Source: VXMF01 sp965206775 (lineage in GTDB: Bacteria; Acidobacteriota; Terriglobia; Bryobacterales; UBA6623). Taken from it: a stretch of 64,000 nucleotides of DNA. Location: NCBI GenBank assembly GCA_965206775.1, contig CBDBKU010000003.1, forward strand, positions 1,922,001 through 1,986,000. The letters are read 5' to 3'. Each line of letters starts with the position of its first letter. Position 1 is the stretch's first letter. Positions 37,969 through 46,236 of this stretch are shown here, piece after piece. The position numbers were made by a program, and so were the translations under genes. Under the pieces are notes generated by a model, which saw nothing but the letters and a program-made list of their open reading frames with translations, was not told where the DNA came from and did no database searches.

Positions 37969-39657
37969 ATGAGATTCAAGCGACATGGCGCCGTTCCGAA
38001 GGTCCTCTGGTCCATCTCTCTACTTTGGTACGGGACAGGCTGCCAGGCACCTCTCGCGATTGAAAGAGCAGATCCTGCAGCCCGGCCGAACATCGTGATC
38101 ATCCTTGCCGACGACCTCGGCATCATGGATGTCGCCGCGTATGCCCGGCATTTCCGCCAGACGGTAGACACCTACTACGAGACGCCGCATCTCGACCGGC
38201 TGGTCCGTTCGGGGCTAAGCTTCAGCCAGGCGTACGCCCAGCAGCTGTGCTCCCCGTCGCGGGCCAGCCTGCTGACCGGTCGCTTTTCGGCCAGCCTGGG
38301 AGTCACGACTGCCACGCCGCGGACAGCGACCTACTACAGTTCCGGCCAGCCACCCCCCGAGGGGCATCATCCGCTGGACGCCGTGCGTCACGCAGACCGG
38401 ATCGCACATAGCCAACCTTGGATCAACGGAACGACGCTTACAGCGATTCCTCATGGCGGCCGGCTCGATGGCAAGCAAGGTGTTCCCGTTTTGCCCCATG
38501 TGTTGAAAGGCTACTTCAGCGGCTTCATCGGCAAGTGGCACCTCGGCGGGCATGGGGCAACGGGATATCAGCCGGCGGACGTCGGGTTTGCTACGCCGGC
38601 TTACTACGATGCTGGCGGATCGCCCTATTTCAATTGGCGGCGGCTGTGGTCGAGAACGGAGGTGCCTTACCCCTCGATGCCGCAAGTGAAATGGGAAGTC
38701 GGAGACCCGGGAGCGGAAACCGGGCAGGACGAGTTGACCGCCGACCTGACGGTTCAAGCGGTGCGGTTTCTTGAGCAACGTGCGGAAGAGTCCGACAAGC
38801 CGTTCCTGCTCTACCTCAACCACTTCGCAGTGCACGGGCCCTGGCAGGCCCGCCCCGAGCGGATCGACCATTTTCGGGCCAAGTCCTCGCGGGGCTGGAA
38901 TGGCCATCACAGCGCCACCTATGCTGCGATGGTGGCGCAGTTGGACGATTCCGTGGGTCGTCTCCTCGATGCCCTCGAACGGCTCGGCCTCGACAACAGT
39001 ACTCTGGTGATCTTTGCTTCCGACAACGGTGGTGTCGAGCATGCAAGAGACGGAGAGGACTATGTGATTACCGAGAATGCGCCGTTCACCGGCGGGAAGG
39101 GTCACCTCTACGAGGGCGGCGTTCGGGTCCCGTTCATCGTCCGCTGGCCCGGCCGGATTGAAGCTGGCCGCTGGTCCGGCAAGCCGATTCACCTGATCGA
39201 CATCCTCCCGACGCTGGCGGGCGTGGCCGGGTACCCGGTGCCGGAAGGCGTCGACGGACTCGACTTACGGTCGCTGCTGTTTGAGGGCGACAGTGCCGAG
39301 TGGCCAGAGCGTACGTTCTACTGGCACTTCCCGTTCAACGTCGGGATTCCTCATCCCGGTGGCAGCCCCTATGTTCCGCCGCACTCGGCGATCCGCCAGG
39401 GACCGCGGAAGCTGATCTGGGACTGGCACGGCAAGCTGCATCTCTACGACATCGAGCAGGACCCTTATGAGCAAGCCGACCTGACGGAAGACCACCCTGA
39501 TGAGGCGCGTCGGCTGTTTGAGCAACTCAGCAGCTGGCTCGAAGCCAACGTAGCGCCGCGCTACTCCCCGAGGCGCAATCCGGAATACAGCCCCGGGAAA
39601 GAGTCGGTTCACGGCCCGTTTCGGGACTTGAGAGAAGAGTTACTGCGTGAGAACTAG
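37969..39657 (+). CDS. Exported type I sulfatase
   Basis: The 562-residue product has an N-terminal hydrophobic leader (KVLWSISLLWYGTGCQA) that could be a lipoprotein signal with Cys25, though the lipobox is not canonical. Sulfatase signatures: NIVIILADDLGIMD with the metal Asp pair, the formylglycine motif C94SPSR in QQLCSPSRASLLTGR, FIGKWHLGGHGA, and VIFASDNGGVEHARDG with the second metal site. The C-terminal part ends ALVIDILPTL-type and LYDIEQDPYEQADL, as in arylsulfatase-A-like enzymes. It hydrolyses a sulfate ester outside the cytoplasm. It stands alone on the plus strand, facing the two sulfatases at 40078-43180. Confidence 0.92.
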   Translation: MRFKRHGAVPKVLWSISLLWYGTGCQAPLAIERADPAARPNIVIILADDLGIMDVAAYARHFRQTVDTYYETPHLDRLVRSGLSFSQAYAQQLCSPSRASLLTGRFSASLGVTTATPRTATYYSSGQPPPEGHHPLDAVRHADRIAHSQPWINGTTLTAIPHGGRLDGKQGVPVLPHVLKGYFSGFIGKWHLGGHGATGYQPADVGFATPAYYDAGGSPYFNWRRLWSRTEVPYPSMPQVKWEVGDPGAETGQDELTADLTVQAVRFLEQRAEESDKPFLLYLNHFAVHGPWQARPERIDHFRAKSSRGWNGHHSATYAAMVAQLDDSVGRLLDALERLGLDNSTLVIFASDNGGVEHARDGEDYVITENAPFTGGKGHLYEGGVRVPFIVRWPGRIEAGRWSGKPIHLIDILPTLAGVAGYPVPEGVDGLDLRSLLFEGDSAEWPERTFYWHFPFNVGIPHPGGSPYVPPHSAIRQGPRKLIWDWHGKLHLYDIEQDPYEQADLTEDHPDEARRLFEQLSSWLEANVAPRYSPRRNPEYSPGKESVHGPFRDLREELLREN

Positions 39658-40077
39658 GGTCCCGGCGTCTTCGGTGCCAACTGCCGCTCGCGGCCAGCAA
39701 GGAGCTGCCGGTTCCCGTGTCGCCATGCTCGGCACACGGCGCTGGCTGCACCCGGGTTCCAGTTCGCCTCTCAAATGGCCGCTTCGATGCACCCTTCGGT
39801 ACCGTCACCAGGCTCTCAGGAAGACGGCAAGCATCCTCAGCTGCATTTCCCGTTGGAATAGCTCGCCGTCGTAGAACTGGAGCCTTGGTGTAGGTAGGGG
39901 TGCTCCGCTGCTTAGTGGCTGAGTTGCTGCGCAACACGCTCCTGGGCCACCCCGGCTCCCAGCAGCAGACACACGTCTCGCCGTTTCCTCTCGTCGTACA
40001 CAGCCTCCTCCTTGCCAGGAAGCCGCGACGGCGGCCCCTGACAGGGAGAAGATAGTCTTGCGTGGCGAGAATTCAGA
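39658..40077. other. Intergenic between convergent sulfatase genes; possible HTH-gene remnant
   Basis: About 420 bases. On the minus strand around 39910-40020 a short frame reads EEAVYDERKRRDVCLLLGAGVAQERVAQQLSH, which resembles the beginning of small helix-turn-helix proteins (D-E-R-K-R-x-x-VC), but it stops at once and related residues appear in other frames further on. I regard it as at most a decayed gene. Confidence 0.25.
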
Positions 40078-41706
40078 TCAGCTGAACCCGCCATATTTTC
40101 CGGAATTTTGCCCGCCACAATTTCCTGAGCCCGCAATTGCTAGCGGATCGGCACGCTTCGGCCTGTGTCTCGGAATTCCGCCATCATCGCGGTGAGCCTC
40201 TCGATCACGCTCGATCACTTCGGGATGCTCGTCCCACACGTCGGTCGTTTCGCGCGGGTCTGCTTGGAGATCGAACAGGTATCCGGTTCCCTCCGTTGTC
40301 TGCACGCGTTCCTGGCCACGACCAAATACGATCTTCCAGCGGCCGTCGCGCAGTCCGAACGCCCCGCCTCCGGAATGATGCACGATTGCCGGCCGCATCG
40401 GCGCTGAGGTCTCTGAGCCTTCGAGCGCGGCCAGCATATTGAAGCTGTCTTCAGCCGCGTCGCTCGGAAACTCCTCGCCGATGATTGCAGCGACCGTCGC
40501 TGGCAGGTCTACCAACGACATCGGTTGGTTGCTTACAGTGCCCGGTGGAATCCGATGGGGCCATGACGCAATGAAGGGCACGCGGTGGCCTCCTTCGTAG
40601 ACCCTTCCTTTGAATCCTCGCAGTTCGCCCGCTGATCGATGACCGTTGGAGACAGTCGCAGTCCTTTCGGGCGCTCCGGGCTCAAGCGAGCCCCTCAATG
40701 GCCCGTTGTCGCTGGTCACGATCAGCAGGGTGTTCTCCGACAGTCCGCGCTCCTGGAGCGCGGCCATGACCCTGCCGACCGCCCAGTCGACCAGCCAAAC
40801 CATGTCACCGCGGACCCCTGCATCGCTCTGGCCCGCTGCGAACCGCGGAACCAAGTGCGGCGAATGCGGCGCGGACAGCGCTAGATAGACGAAAAACGGC
40901 TTCTCGCGATTTGCCTCGTGCACGCGGTCTATGAACTCGGTTGCCTCTTGCGTGAAGTGAACATCGACAGTCTCGTTCACCCACTTCTCGGCTGTCATCC
41001 CTGAGCGCCAGCTTCCCGCCGGGTGTCGGTAGGTCGCGTTTTCCATCCCGAGAAACGTCCCGTTGCGGATGAAGCAGAATGGCTCTTGGTCAGTCGAGCA
41101 GCCGGCCGTGTAGAAAGCCTCGTCGAAACCTAGGTCGGTTGGCCCGCCTGAGACAGGGGTCGAGAAGTCAATGCTCGCACCGACTTCCGGATCGGGATCT
41201 GGCCCGGCGTACCAAGGCAGCGGCCGGTCGAAATCGACCTGCCTGCTGTCCTTCACAGCGAAGTTGAGCCCGAGATGCCACTTGCCGAACATGCCCGTCC
41301 AATAGCCCTTCCGCTTCAATAGCGACGCCAGGGTCAGTCGGCCCGGTTCGATCAGAGGGGGTTCGTAGTTGAACAGGACCGTGCGCTGCAGCCGCGTGCG
41401 CCAGCAGTACCGTCCCGTCAGCAATCCGTATCGAGACGGCGTGCAGACTGAGTCCGCCGAATGCATGTCCGTGAAGTGAATCCCATGACTGGCAAGGCGA
41501 TCCATGTTGGGTGTCGGAATGCGAGACTCAGCGTTGTAGGTAACGACGTCACCGTAACCCATGTCGTCGGCAAGGATGAGGACAATGTTGGGCAAGGCGG
41601 GAGTAGGGTTTTCGCTGGTCACGCAGGCCGCGCAGGCAATCGTCATCGCCAGAACCGCGACGCTGGCTTGCGGGCTCAAGCGCTGCCTATTCCGAGGTGG
41701 GCGCAT
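40078..41706 (-). CDS. Sulfatase lipoprotein-like (type I)
   Basis: The 542-residue product starts with a long basic leader and a hydrophobic stretch (SVAVLAMTIACAACVTS) whose Cys25 or Cys28 could be lipidated. NIVLILADDMGYGDV and the formylglycine motif C88TPSR in SADSVCTPSRYGLLTGRYCWRTRL identify a type I sulfatase; FGKWHLGLNFAVKDS and LLIVTSDNGPLRGS are the remaining active-site segments. The CTPSRYGLLTGRY-W-R-x-RL arrangement is frequent in arylsulfatases acting on carbohydrates. ATG 41706 avoids overlap with the upstream sulfatase, whose stop is 49 bases away, so both are probably one transcript. An earlier in-frame ATG at 41769 is possible. The C-terminus is rich in charged and Gly residues. 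Confidence 0.9.
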   Translation of the reverse strand: MRPPRNRQRLSPQASVAVLAMTIACAACVTSENPTPALPNIVLILADDMGYGDVVTYNAESRIPTPNMDRLASHGIHFTDMHSADSVCTPSRYGLLTGRYCWRTRLQRTVLFNYEPPLIEPGRLTLASLLKRKGYWTGMFGKWHLGLNFAVKDSRQVDFDRPLPWYAGPDPDPEVGASIDFSTPVSGGPTDLGFDEAFYTAGCSTDQEPFCFIRNGTFLGMENATYRHPAGSWRSGMTAEKWVNETVDVHFTQEATEFIDRVHEANREKPFFVYLALSAPHSPHLVPRFAAGQSDAGVRGDMVWLVDWAVGRVMAALQERGLSENTLLIVTSDNGPLRGSLEPGAPERTATVSNGHRSAGELRGFKGRVYEGGHRVPFIASWPHRIPPGTVSNQPMSLVDLPATVAAIIGEEFPSDAAEDSFNMLAALEGSETSAPMRPAIVHHSGGGAFGLRDGRWKIVFGRGQERVQTTEGTGYLFDLQADPRETTDVWDEHPEVIERDREAHRDDGGIPRHRPKRADPLAIAGSGNCGGQNSGKYGGFS

Positions 41707-41755
41707 CACGCTGCGCGGCCCGCCCGATCGAAGTGATAGGACAGCAACAGTGCGT

Positions 41756-43180
41756 TTACTTCGGCCCATTGGTCCGCGATTGGTGCGCAGCATCTTGAGC
41801 ATTCTTGAACCGATCCCCTCCCGTGCCGAATGGAATGATTGTGTAGGAGTCATCAGTCTTCCGAATCCGCATATACGAGTCCAAACGTACTTGCATGCGT
41901 TCCCGAACTTCCGCTTGATCGAACTCGCCGACAAGAGAGTCCATGCTGTAGCGCGCTTCGTTACCGGTAACGGGGACGTTGTACATCCGCCCGTCTTCGT
42001 GAAGTCGAAAACGCTTATCGCGAATGAAGTACACGTCCCCCTCGAATGCCATGTCAAAATATTCTCGATCAATCCCGGGCCTCCCCAGGAAGGTGTGGGA
42101 AAGATCCATGCCGTCTACCGCGTGATCGCTCTCAATCTCAGCGATTGACAGCAAAGTGGGCTTCACATCCATGAGCGAGAAAAACGCGTCACGGCGCCCT
42201 CGCGGGATCACTCCTGGCCATCGAGCAATGAAGGGAACTCGTGTGCCCGCCTCGTTCATCGTGCGCTTTCCGCCCTGGACCGTGAACGATCCGAGCCGAC
42301 TCTCCAAGTTGCCGGAGGTCCCGTTGTCACCAGTAAAGATGATCAAGGTGTTCTCCTCGAGACCGAGTTCTTCGACCTTGTCCAAGAACTTGCCGACGAG
42401 CGCATCCATATAGGTGATCATGTGGCCCACTTTGCGTTCGTTCGATCCTAGGTCTTCGGGATACCTGCTTTCGGCGAGGTCCTTGAGTCTAGGAGGAGCA
42501 ATCAATGGACCATGGACGAGGTTCATCGGATAGTAAGCGAGGAAGGGGCGGTCCCGATTACGTTCTATGAAATCGATGAGATAGTCGGTATAGTAATCGG
42601 GTCCGAACGTCTCCTCTCCGTGAATCAAATATTCACCATTTTCCCAATTGTGTGGACCGTAATAACGGCTACGACGTTCGCTATCCCAGTACTGGACCCA
42701 CAGGCAATATTCGTCGAATCCGTGCGATGCCGGTTGATCCGGGTGGGCCTGGAAATCGCCTAGATGCCATTTCCCAGCAATTGCGGTTGCGTAGCCCTGG
42801 GACTGAAAAACCTGGGCGAACGTCGCTAGGTGCAAGGGGAGACGATTCTTCTTATCCGTGTCAAGTGGGCTGTCAACGCGTTCCAGAAACCCCGTGCGGT
42901 TTGGGTGCAGACCGGTCAGGATCATCGCCCTCGTTGGACTGCAAACGGGAGTGGCAAACGCGTTCTGGAAGTGCGCGCCTTCCTCTGCCATCCGGTCCAG
43001 ACGCGGAGTCGAGTAGGTGGTGTTCCCGTACGATCCGAGCGTTTCTGCTCCGAGATCGTCCGCCATGATCAGAATGATATTGGGCTTCCGTCTCGACGCG
43101 GATTCCGTGTCGCCCCCGCTTGGGCTGCATGCGAGCAATCCGAAAGCGAGCATTGCAACAATGGCTTCGATTTGACGCAT
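41756..43180 (-). CDS. Sulfatase lipoprotein (type I)
   Basis: The 474-residue product has a good lipoprotein signal: IVAMLAFGLLACSP with Cys18. NIILIMADDLGAETLGSYG, the formylglycine motif C80SPTR in FATPVCSPTRAMILTG, AIAGKWHLGDFQ and LIIFTGDNGTSGN complete the type I sulfatase active site. It should sit on the outer-membrane or periplasmic face and remove sulfate from a glycan. The coding sequence looks less GC-rich than its neighbours, which may indicate separate acquisition. It is the first gene of a probable two-sulfatase operon on the minus strand. ATG 43180 begins the lipoprotein signal; the frame is open far upstream. Confidence 0.92.
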   Translation of the reverse strand: MRQIEAIVAMLAFGLLACSPSGGDTESASRRKPNIILIMADDLGAETLGSYGNTTYSTPRLDRMAEEGAHFQNAFATPVCSPTRAMILTGLHPNRTGFLERVDSPLDTDKKNRLPLHLATFAQVFQSQGYATAIAGKWHLGDFQAHPDQPASHGFDEYCLWVQYWDSERRSRYYGPHNWENGEYLIHGEETFGPDYYTDYLIDFIERNRDRPFLAYYPMNLVHGPLIAPPRLKDLAESRYPEDLGSNERKVGHMITYMDALVGKFLDKVEELGLEENTLIIFTGDNGTSGNLESRLGSFTVQGGKRTMNEAGTRVPFIARWPGVIPRGRRDAFFSLMDVKPTLLSIAEIESDHAVDGMDLSHTFLGRPGIDREYFDMAFEGDVYFIRDKRFRLHEDGRMYNVPVTGNEARYSMDSLVGEFDQAEVRERMQVRLDSYMRIRKTDDSYTIIPFGTGGDRFKNAQDAAHQSRTNGPK

Positions 43181-43528
43181 CGGCCGGGTTCTTCCTGAAT
43201 ATGGCATGCAACGACGATGCCTTTCTGGATCGAGCACCACGTTACAACAGTGTTTGACAAGATCGCGATCTTGCACGTGAGATCGAGGTCTCGAAGTGAA
43301 GGGAAGATGTCGGGCGGCCGCTTTCCCTTCGGCCTCGTACTCTGGGGCGCTTCTCCGATTGGAGAACTCGCCGAGACGCCGGGTTCCGGCACGCACAGTG
43401 TCGAGCTATCGTGAGACCTATTTGGCGGGACAAACTCAGTCGGTTCTTGCATGTACTCATGGCTTGAGAGGTGCCGGCTTTGGAGCGGGATTGGGATTTT
43501 CCGAGGATTGCAGGGCCCGCTAAAGAGC
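43181..43528. other. Intergenic; promoter region of the sulfatase operon and insertion target
   Basis: About 350 bases without a supported gene. Its right end is the site where the 13.4-kb composite transposon entered. The same stretch resumes at 56976 on the other side of the element. Confidence 0.4.
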
Positions 43529-43536
43529 AAATCAAG
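43529..43536. repeat. Target-site duplication, left copy (AAATCAAG)
   Basis: The 8 bases AAATCAAG directly outside the left terminal repeat of the composite element recur directly outside its right terminal repeat at 56968-56975. Eight bases is the usual duplication length for IS66-family transposition. Confidence 0.9.
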
Positions 43537-43544
43537 GTAACTAC

Positions 43545-45011
43545 TCAGGCCCCTGTCAGTGTTGGGCCATAGTGTTGATTGACCGTGTCGGCAGCGTGGC
43601 CGGCGAGCGCGATTTGGATGGCGACGAGAGGATTGTAGCCGAGCGGGGCCATGGACTGCAGGTAGCTGGAGATTCGTGCATAGGCCTCGCCGTATGCTTG
43701 CGTTCGAAAGCAGCCCGACACTTTCATTTCCACTTTTGACATTCTCAGTCCGCGCTCTCCGGCATTGTTTGTGAAACTCACATGCGGATCGCGGAGGAAG
43801 CGCAGAACGGCCTCTTCGTGCTTGGCGAGCCGCTCGTGCAGGTTGTGGGCATCGGATTTGGCGATCCGTCCGCGTGGGCCCTTGCTGCGGGGCGGGATAG
43901 CGGGCAATTCCTTGCCGCCCTGGGTCAGGATGGTGCGGTAGCGCTTGCGCAGGGCCTTGCATTCGGCTTCGCTCAAGGCCTTGGTCTGGCTGCGATTGAG
44001 CTTGTGGCAGGCCTCTTGCAGCAGGGCTTTCATCAGGCGCGCCCAGCGGTAGTTGCTGGACTCGACAAGGAAGGTCAGTTCCCGGATTGAATGCGCGCCG
44101 CAGAGAGCGTGCCGGCATTGCTTGTAGCCGAGGTACGAGGCCCAGCAGTCGTGCACAAGGGTGCCGCGAAAGCGGGGGATGATGCCGATCGCCTCGATGG
44201 CTTCCTGGCCGCGCTTGCGATGCAGGAACTGCACCGTCAGCGACCCATTGGCGAGGATATGCAGCCAATGGTTTTTCCGCTCGACCCGCAGGCCGGTTTC
44301 GTCGGCATGCAAGGCCGGACAGGCCAGCAGGCGGGCGCTGGCGGCGTCTTCCCAAGCTTGCAGTGCCTCATGCAGGCGGCGGATGTAGCCGAGGCAGGTG
44401 GCCTCGGACAACCGCAGGCCGGAGATCGCCTGGACCCGTTCGACGGTCCGGCGCAGGGAGAGCATAGGGGCCACCAGCAGGTTGATGATGAAAGCCTGCA
44501 AGCCGGTGCCATACTGCACCGGCCCTGGCATGCTAGCGGGGAACCGTCCCTTGCTCCGGGCCCGACAGTCGGGGCATTGCTTGACCTCGGCCTCGACACG
44601 ATGCTCGATCACCTGCAACACGATGTCGTACAGGATCCGGCGTTCCCGGCCGATCGGATCGACATCCGACAGATCGGTGCCACAGCGGTCACAGGCCTCG
44701 ACGGTGACCGTTTCCTCGGTGGTGACTTTCTGGAGATTGGGGCCGGTCCGGTCGTTGGCCTTGGCTGCGCTGTTGCCCGGGCTGGCACGCTGCGCGGTTT
44801 CGTCCGCGTCTACCCGAGAGGGCGGGATGCTGGAGTTGCTGCTGTTCTTGCGGGTGGTCTTTTCGAGCCAGACCGCCAGCAGCAGGGTCAGCAAGGGCAT
44901 CAGGACCCGGAACACGGCGTCGGCTTCGGGCGACACTTTGCCGGTCTTGCGGAGAGCCTCGATCTGCTCCTTGGCGGCCTGCAGTTCCGCGCGCAGGAAC
45001 TTGTCGTTCAC
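43545..45011 (-). CDS. tnpC: IS66-family transposase TnpC, apparently intact
   Basis: The 488-residue product begins at GTG 45011, whose last two bases and the next A form the stop codon of the methyltransferase gene (GTGA overlap). It has the N-terminal coiled-coil region and polar NSSNSSIPPSR segment, a zinc-finger-like part (CDRCG ... CPDCR), and the DDE core: LHADETGLRVERKNHWLH, GTLVHDCWASY, and FTNNAGERGLRMSKVEMKVSGCFRT with the last Glu, then MAPLGYNPLVAIQIALAG at the C-terminus. The stop is within the terminal repeat region. The frame is open 60 codons further upstream but that part overlaps the methyltransferase in another frame. It should be able to mobilise both copies and the composite. 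Confidence 0.92.
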   Translation of the reverse strand: MNDKFLRAELQAAKEQIEALRKTGKVSPEADAVFRVLMPLLTLLLAVWLEKTTRKNSSNSSIPPSRVDADETAQRASPGNSAAKANDRTGPNLQKVTTEETVTVEACDRCGTDLSDVDPIGRERRILYDIVLQVIEHRVEAEVKQCPDCRARSKGRFPASMPGPVQYGTGLQAFIINLLVAPMLSLRRTVERVQAISGLRLSEATCLGYIRRLHEALQAWEDAASARLLACPALHADETGLRVERKNHWLHILANGSLTVQFLHRKRGQEAIEAIGIIPRFRGTLVHDCWASYLGYKQCRHALCGAHSIRELTFLVESSNYRWARLMKALLQEACHKLNRSQTKALSEAECKALRKRYRTILTQGGKELPAIPPRSKGPRGRIAKSDAHNLHERLAKHEEAVLRFLRDPHVSFTNNAGERGLRMSKVEMKVSGCFRTQAYGEAYARISSYLQSMAPLGYNPLVAIQIALAGHAADTVNQHYGPTLTGA

Positions 45012-45682
45012 CGTCGGCAGCACTCGGCCTCGACCGCCAGCAGGGCGGCCAGCACCGCCAGGCGCTCGCCCGGCTCCATCGCCGCATAGCGCTGCGCCCA
45101 GTTCGCGGCCTTGCGCTGGATGCACTGGCGGTGCGTGAAGTTCCGGCCCGCATAGCGGTGCCAGTGCACGCGCCCCGGCGCGAAGTTGCACCAGACCTTC
45201 TCGGTCACCACCCCGGCCTGGTTCATCACCTGCAGCGACAGGCTGTGCCAGTCTGGCAGAGCCCGCTCGTAGAGCTCCGAGGGGTAGCCGGAGAGCATCA
45301 CCGCACAGGGCAGGCCTGTGAGCAACGCCAGCAGTTCCTCGTGATCGGCCTGCGTGTAGTCATAGCGGTAGCGGCGCTGCGCTTGGCGGGCGCCGTGCAG
45401 ATAGGGTGGGTCGCTGTAGACCAGTTCGTCGCCCGCAAACGGGAAGTCGGACAGAAAGCGGTGGCAGCACCCGTGCACCAGTTCCACCTCGTAATCGCAG
45501 CGGAACGCCCGGATGGAGCGGGCGCTGCGATCGATGCCGATGTTCCGCAGGGCCGGCGGTTTGCGCTGCATGATCGCGCCGCCGCCGAGATGGGTCTCAA
45601 TATAGGTGGCATGCGGAGGCATCGCCGCGATCAGCGGCTGGAACAGACCCGAGGTCGCCTTCGATCCGTACCATGCTCCCAT
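45008..45682 (-). CDS. D12-class adenine-specific DNA methyltransferase inside the IS
   Basis: The 224-residue product shows the Dam/D12 methyltransferase layout: an N-terminal WYGSKATSGL in the place of the usual W-x-GGK, motif I YIETHLGGGAIM for S-adenosylmethionine binding, NIGIDRSARSIRAF, and catalytic motif IV YSDPPYLHG. It would transfer a methyl group to adenine N6 in a specific DNA sequence that cannot be predicted. ATG 45682 follows GAGGA at seven bases; a GTG at 45715 is the alternative. The C-terminal part (RKAANWAQRYAAMEPGERLAVLAALLAVEAECC) looks fused to a helical tail and overlaps the tnpC start. Being coupled to a transposase gene it is probably a passenger that modifies the element's ends or protects it from restriction. 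Confidence 0.88.
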   Translation of the reverse strand: MGAWYGSKATSGLFQPLIAAMPPHATYIETHLGGGAIMQRKPPALRNIGIDRSARSIRAFRCDYEVELVHGCCHRFLSDFPFAGDELVYSDPPYLHGARQAQRRYRYDYTQADHEELLALLTGLPCAVMLSGYPSELYERALPDWHSLSLQVMNQAGVVTEKVWCNFAPGRVHWHRYAGRNFTHRQCIQRKAANWAQRYAAMEPGERLAVLAALLAVEAECCRR

Positions 45683-45922
45683 CGCCGCGTCCTCTGCCGA
45701 ATGCTCCGTTAGCACGCCGCATAGGCGGTCACAACGAGGTTGTCAAGCAAACCATCCGCTGGGTCCGGAATGCCGCCGATTGCCGGTCAGGACGGTTCCC
45801 GCTCAGCGACAGGTTCCCGACACGAACAACCGCACGAAACCTGACCGGATACAGGCGCAAGCATTGATCCGCGTGACGTCAGGCGAAAAGACAAATCGTC
45901 AAATAGGGGCCTGAGTAGTTAC

Positions 45923-46236
45923 CAGCGGTCTATGTTCGATTCGCCAGGGGCTCGCACGGGGATGAAAGGGGGCCGGTCTTAACGGGTCACTTTTTGATCG
46001 GCACCATCTCGGTAACAGGCGGGCCGAGATCCTTCGGCGGCCGGCTCATGTCGGGCACGGGCGTTCCTTCGGGCGATTGTGGTTGAACGATGAGCTGCGT
46101 AATGGTCGGCCGGTCCGGCACAGCTTCGGGGACTATCTTCGCCAGCAGCCCTAGTATTTCTCGACTCTGCTTCCGACTGATCGTCCCTGAGTCGTTGCTG
46201 CGGAGATTGTTAGACGATTCGCGGTCGCGAGTCGGG
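45923..46236 (-). other. Region downstream of the propeller hydrolase; one unassigned frame
   Basis: On the minus strand an open frame without a clear start runs to TGA at 45987-45989 and reads REILGLLAKIVPEAVPDRP, then TQLIVQPQSPEG, and ends PPVTEMVPIKK. It is offset by one base from the end of the gene at 46237-47817 and could be a truncated C-terminus of another protein cut by the IS. I recognise no family. Confidence 0.3.

Larger units (their letters stand above)
43537..45922 (-). mobile_element. IS66-type element with adenine methyltransferase, left copy
   Basis: A 2386-bp element with perfect 17-bp terminal inverted repeats at 43537-43553 and 45906-45922, beginning GTAA as IS66 elements do. 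It has two genes: an adenine DNA methyltransferase (inner) and tnpC (outer), read leftward. No tnpA or tnpB is present, as in the reduced ISBst12-like branch of IS66. The right copy is exactly 5 bp shorter, matching a 5-bp deletion in its tnpC. Confidence 0.9.

Noticed and set aside
39910..40020. HTH-like peptide between the convergent sulfatases
   Set aside because: Too short, stops immediately, no start or ribosome site; at most a decayed gene.
44091..45089. Long open frame antisense to the left IS66 tnpC
   Set aside because: Its length follows from the GC-rich codon use of tnpC; the translation is low in structure and matches no family.
45606..45914. Open frame opposite the methyltransferase and IS end (also 54595-54903)
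   Set aside because: It repeats only because the IS is repeated, lies antisense to the methyltransferase start and has no recognisable content.
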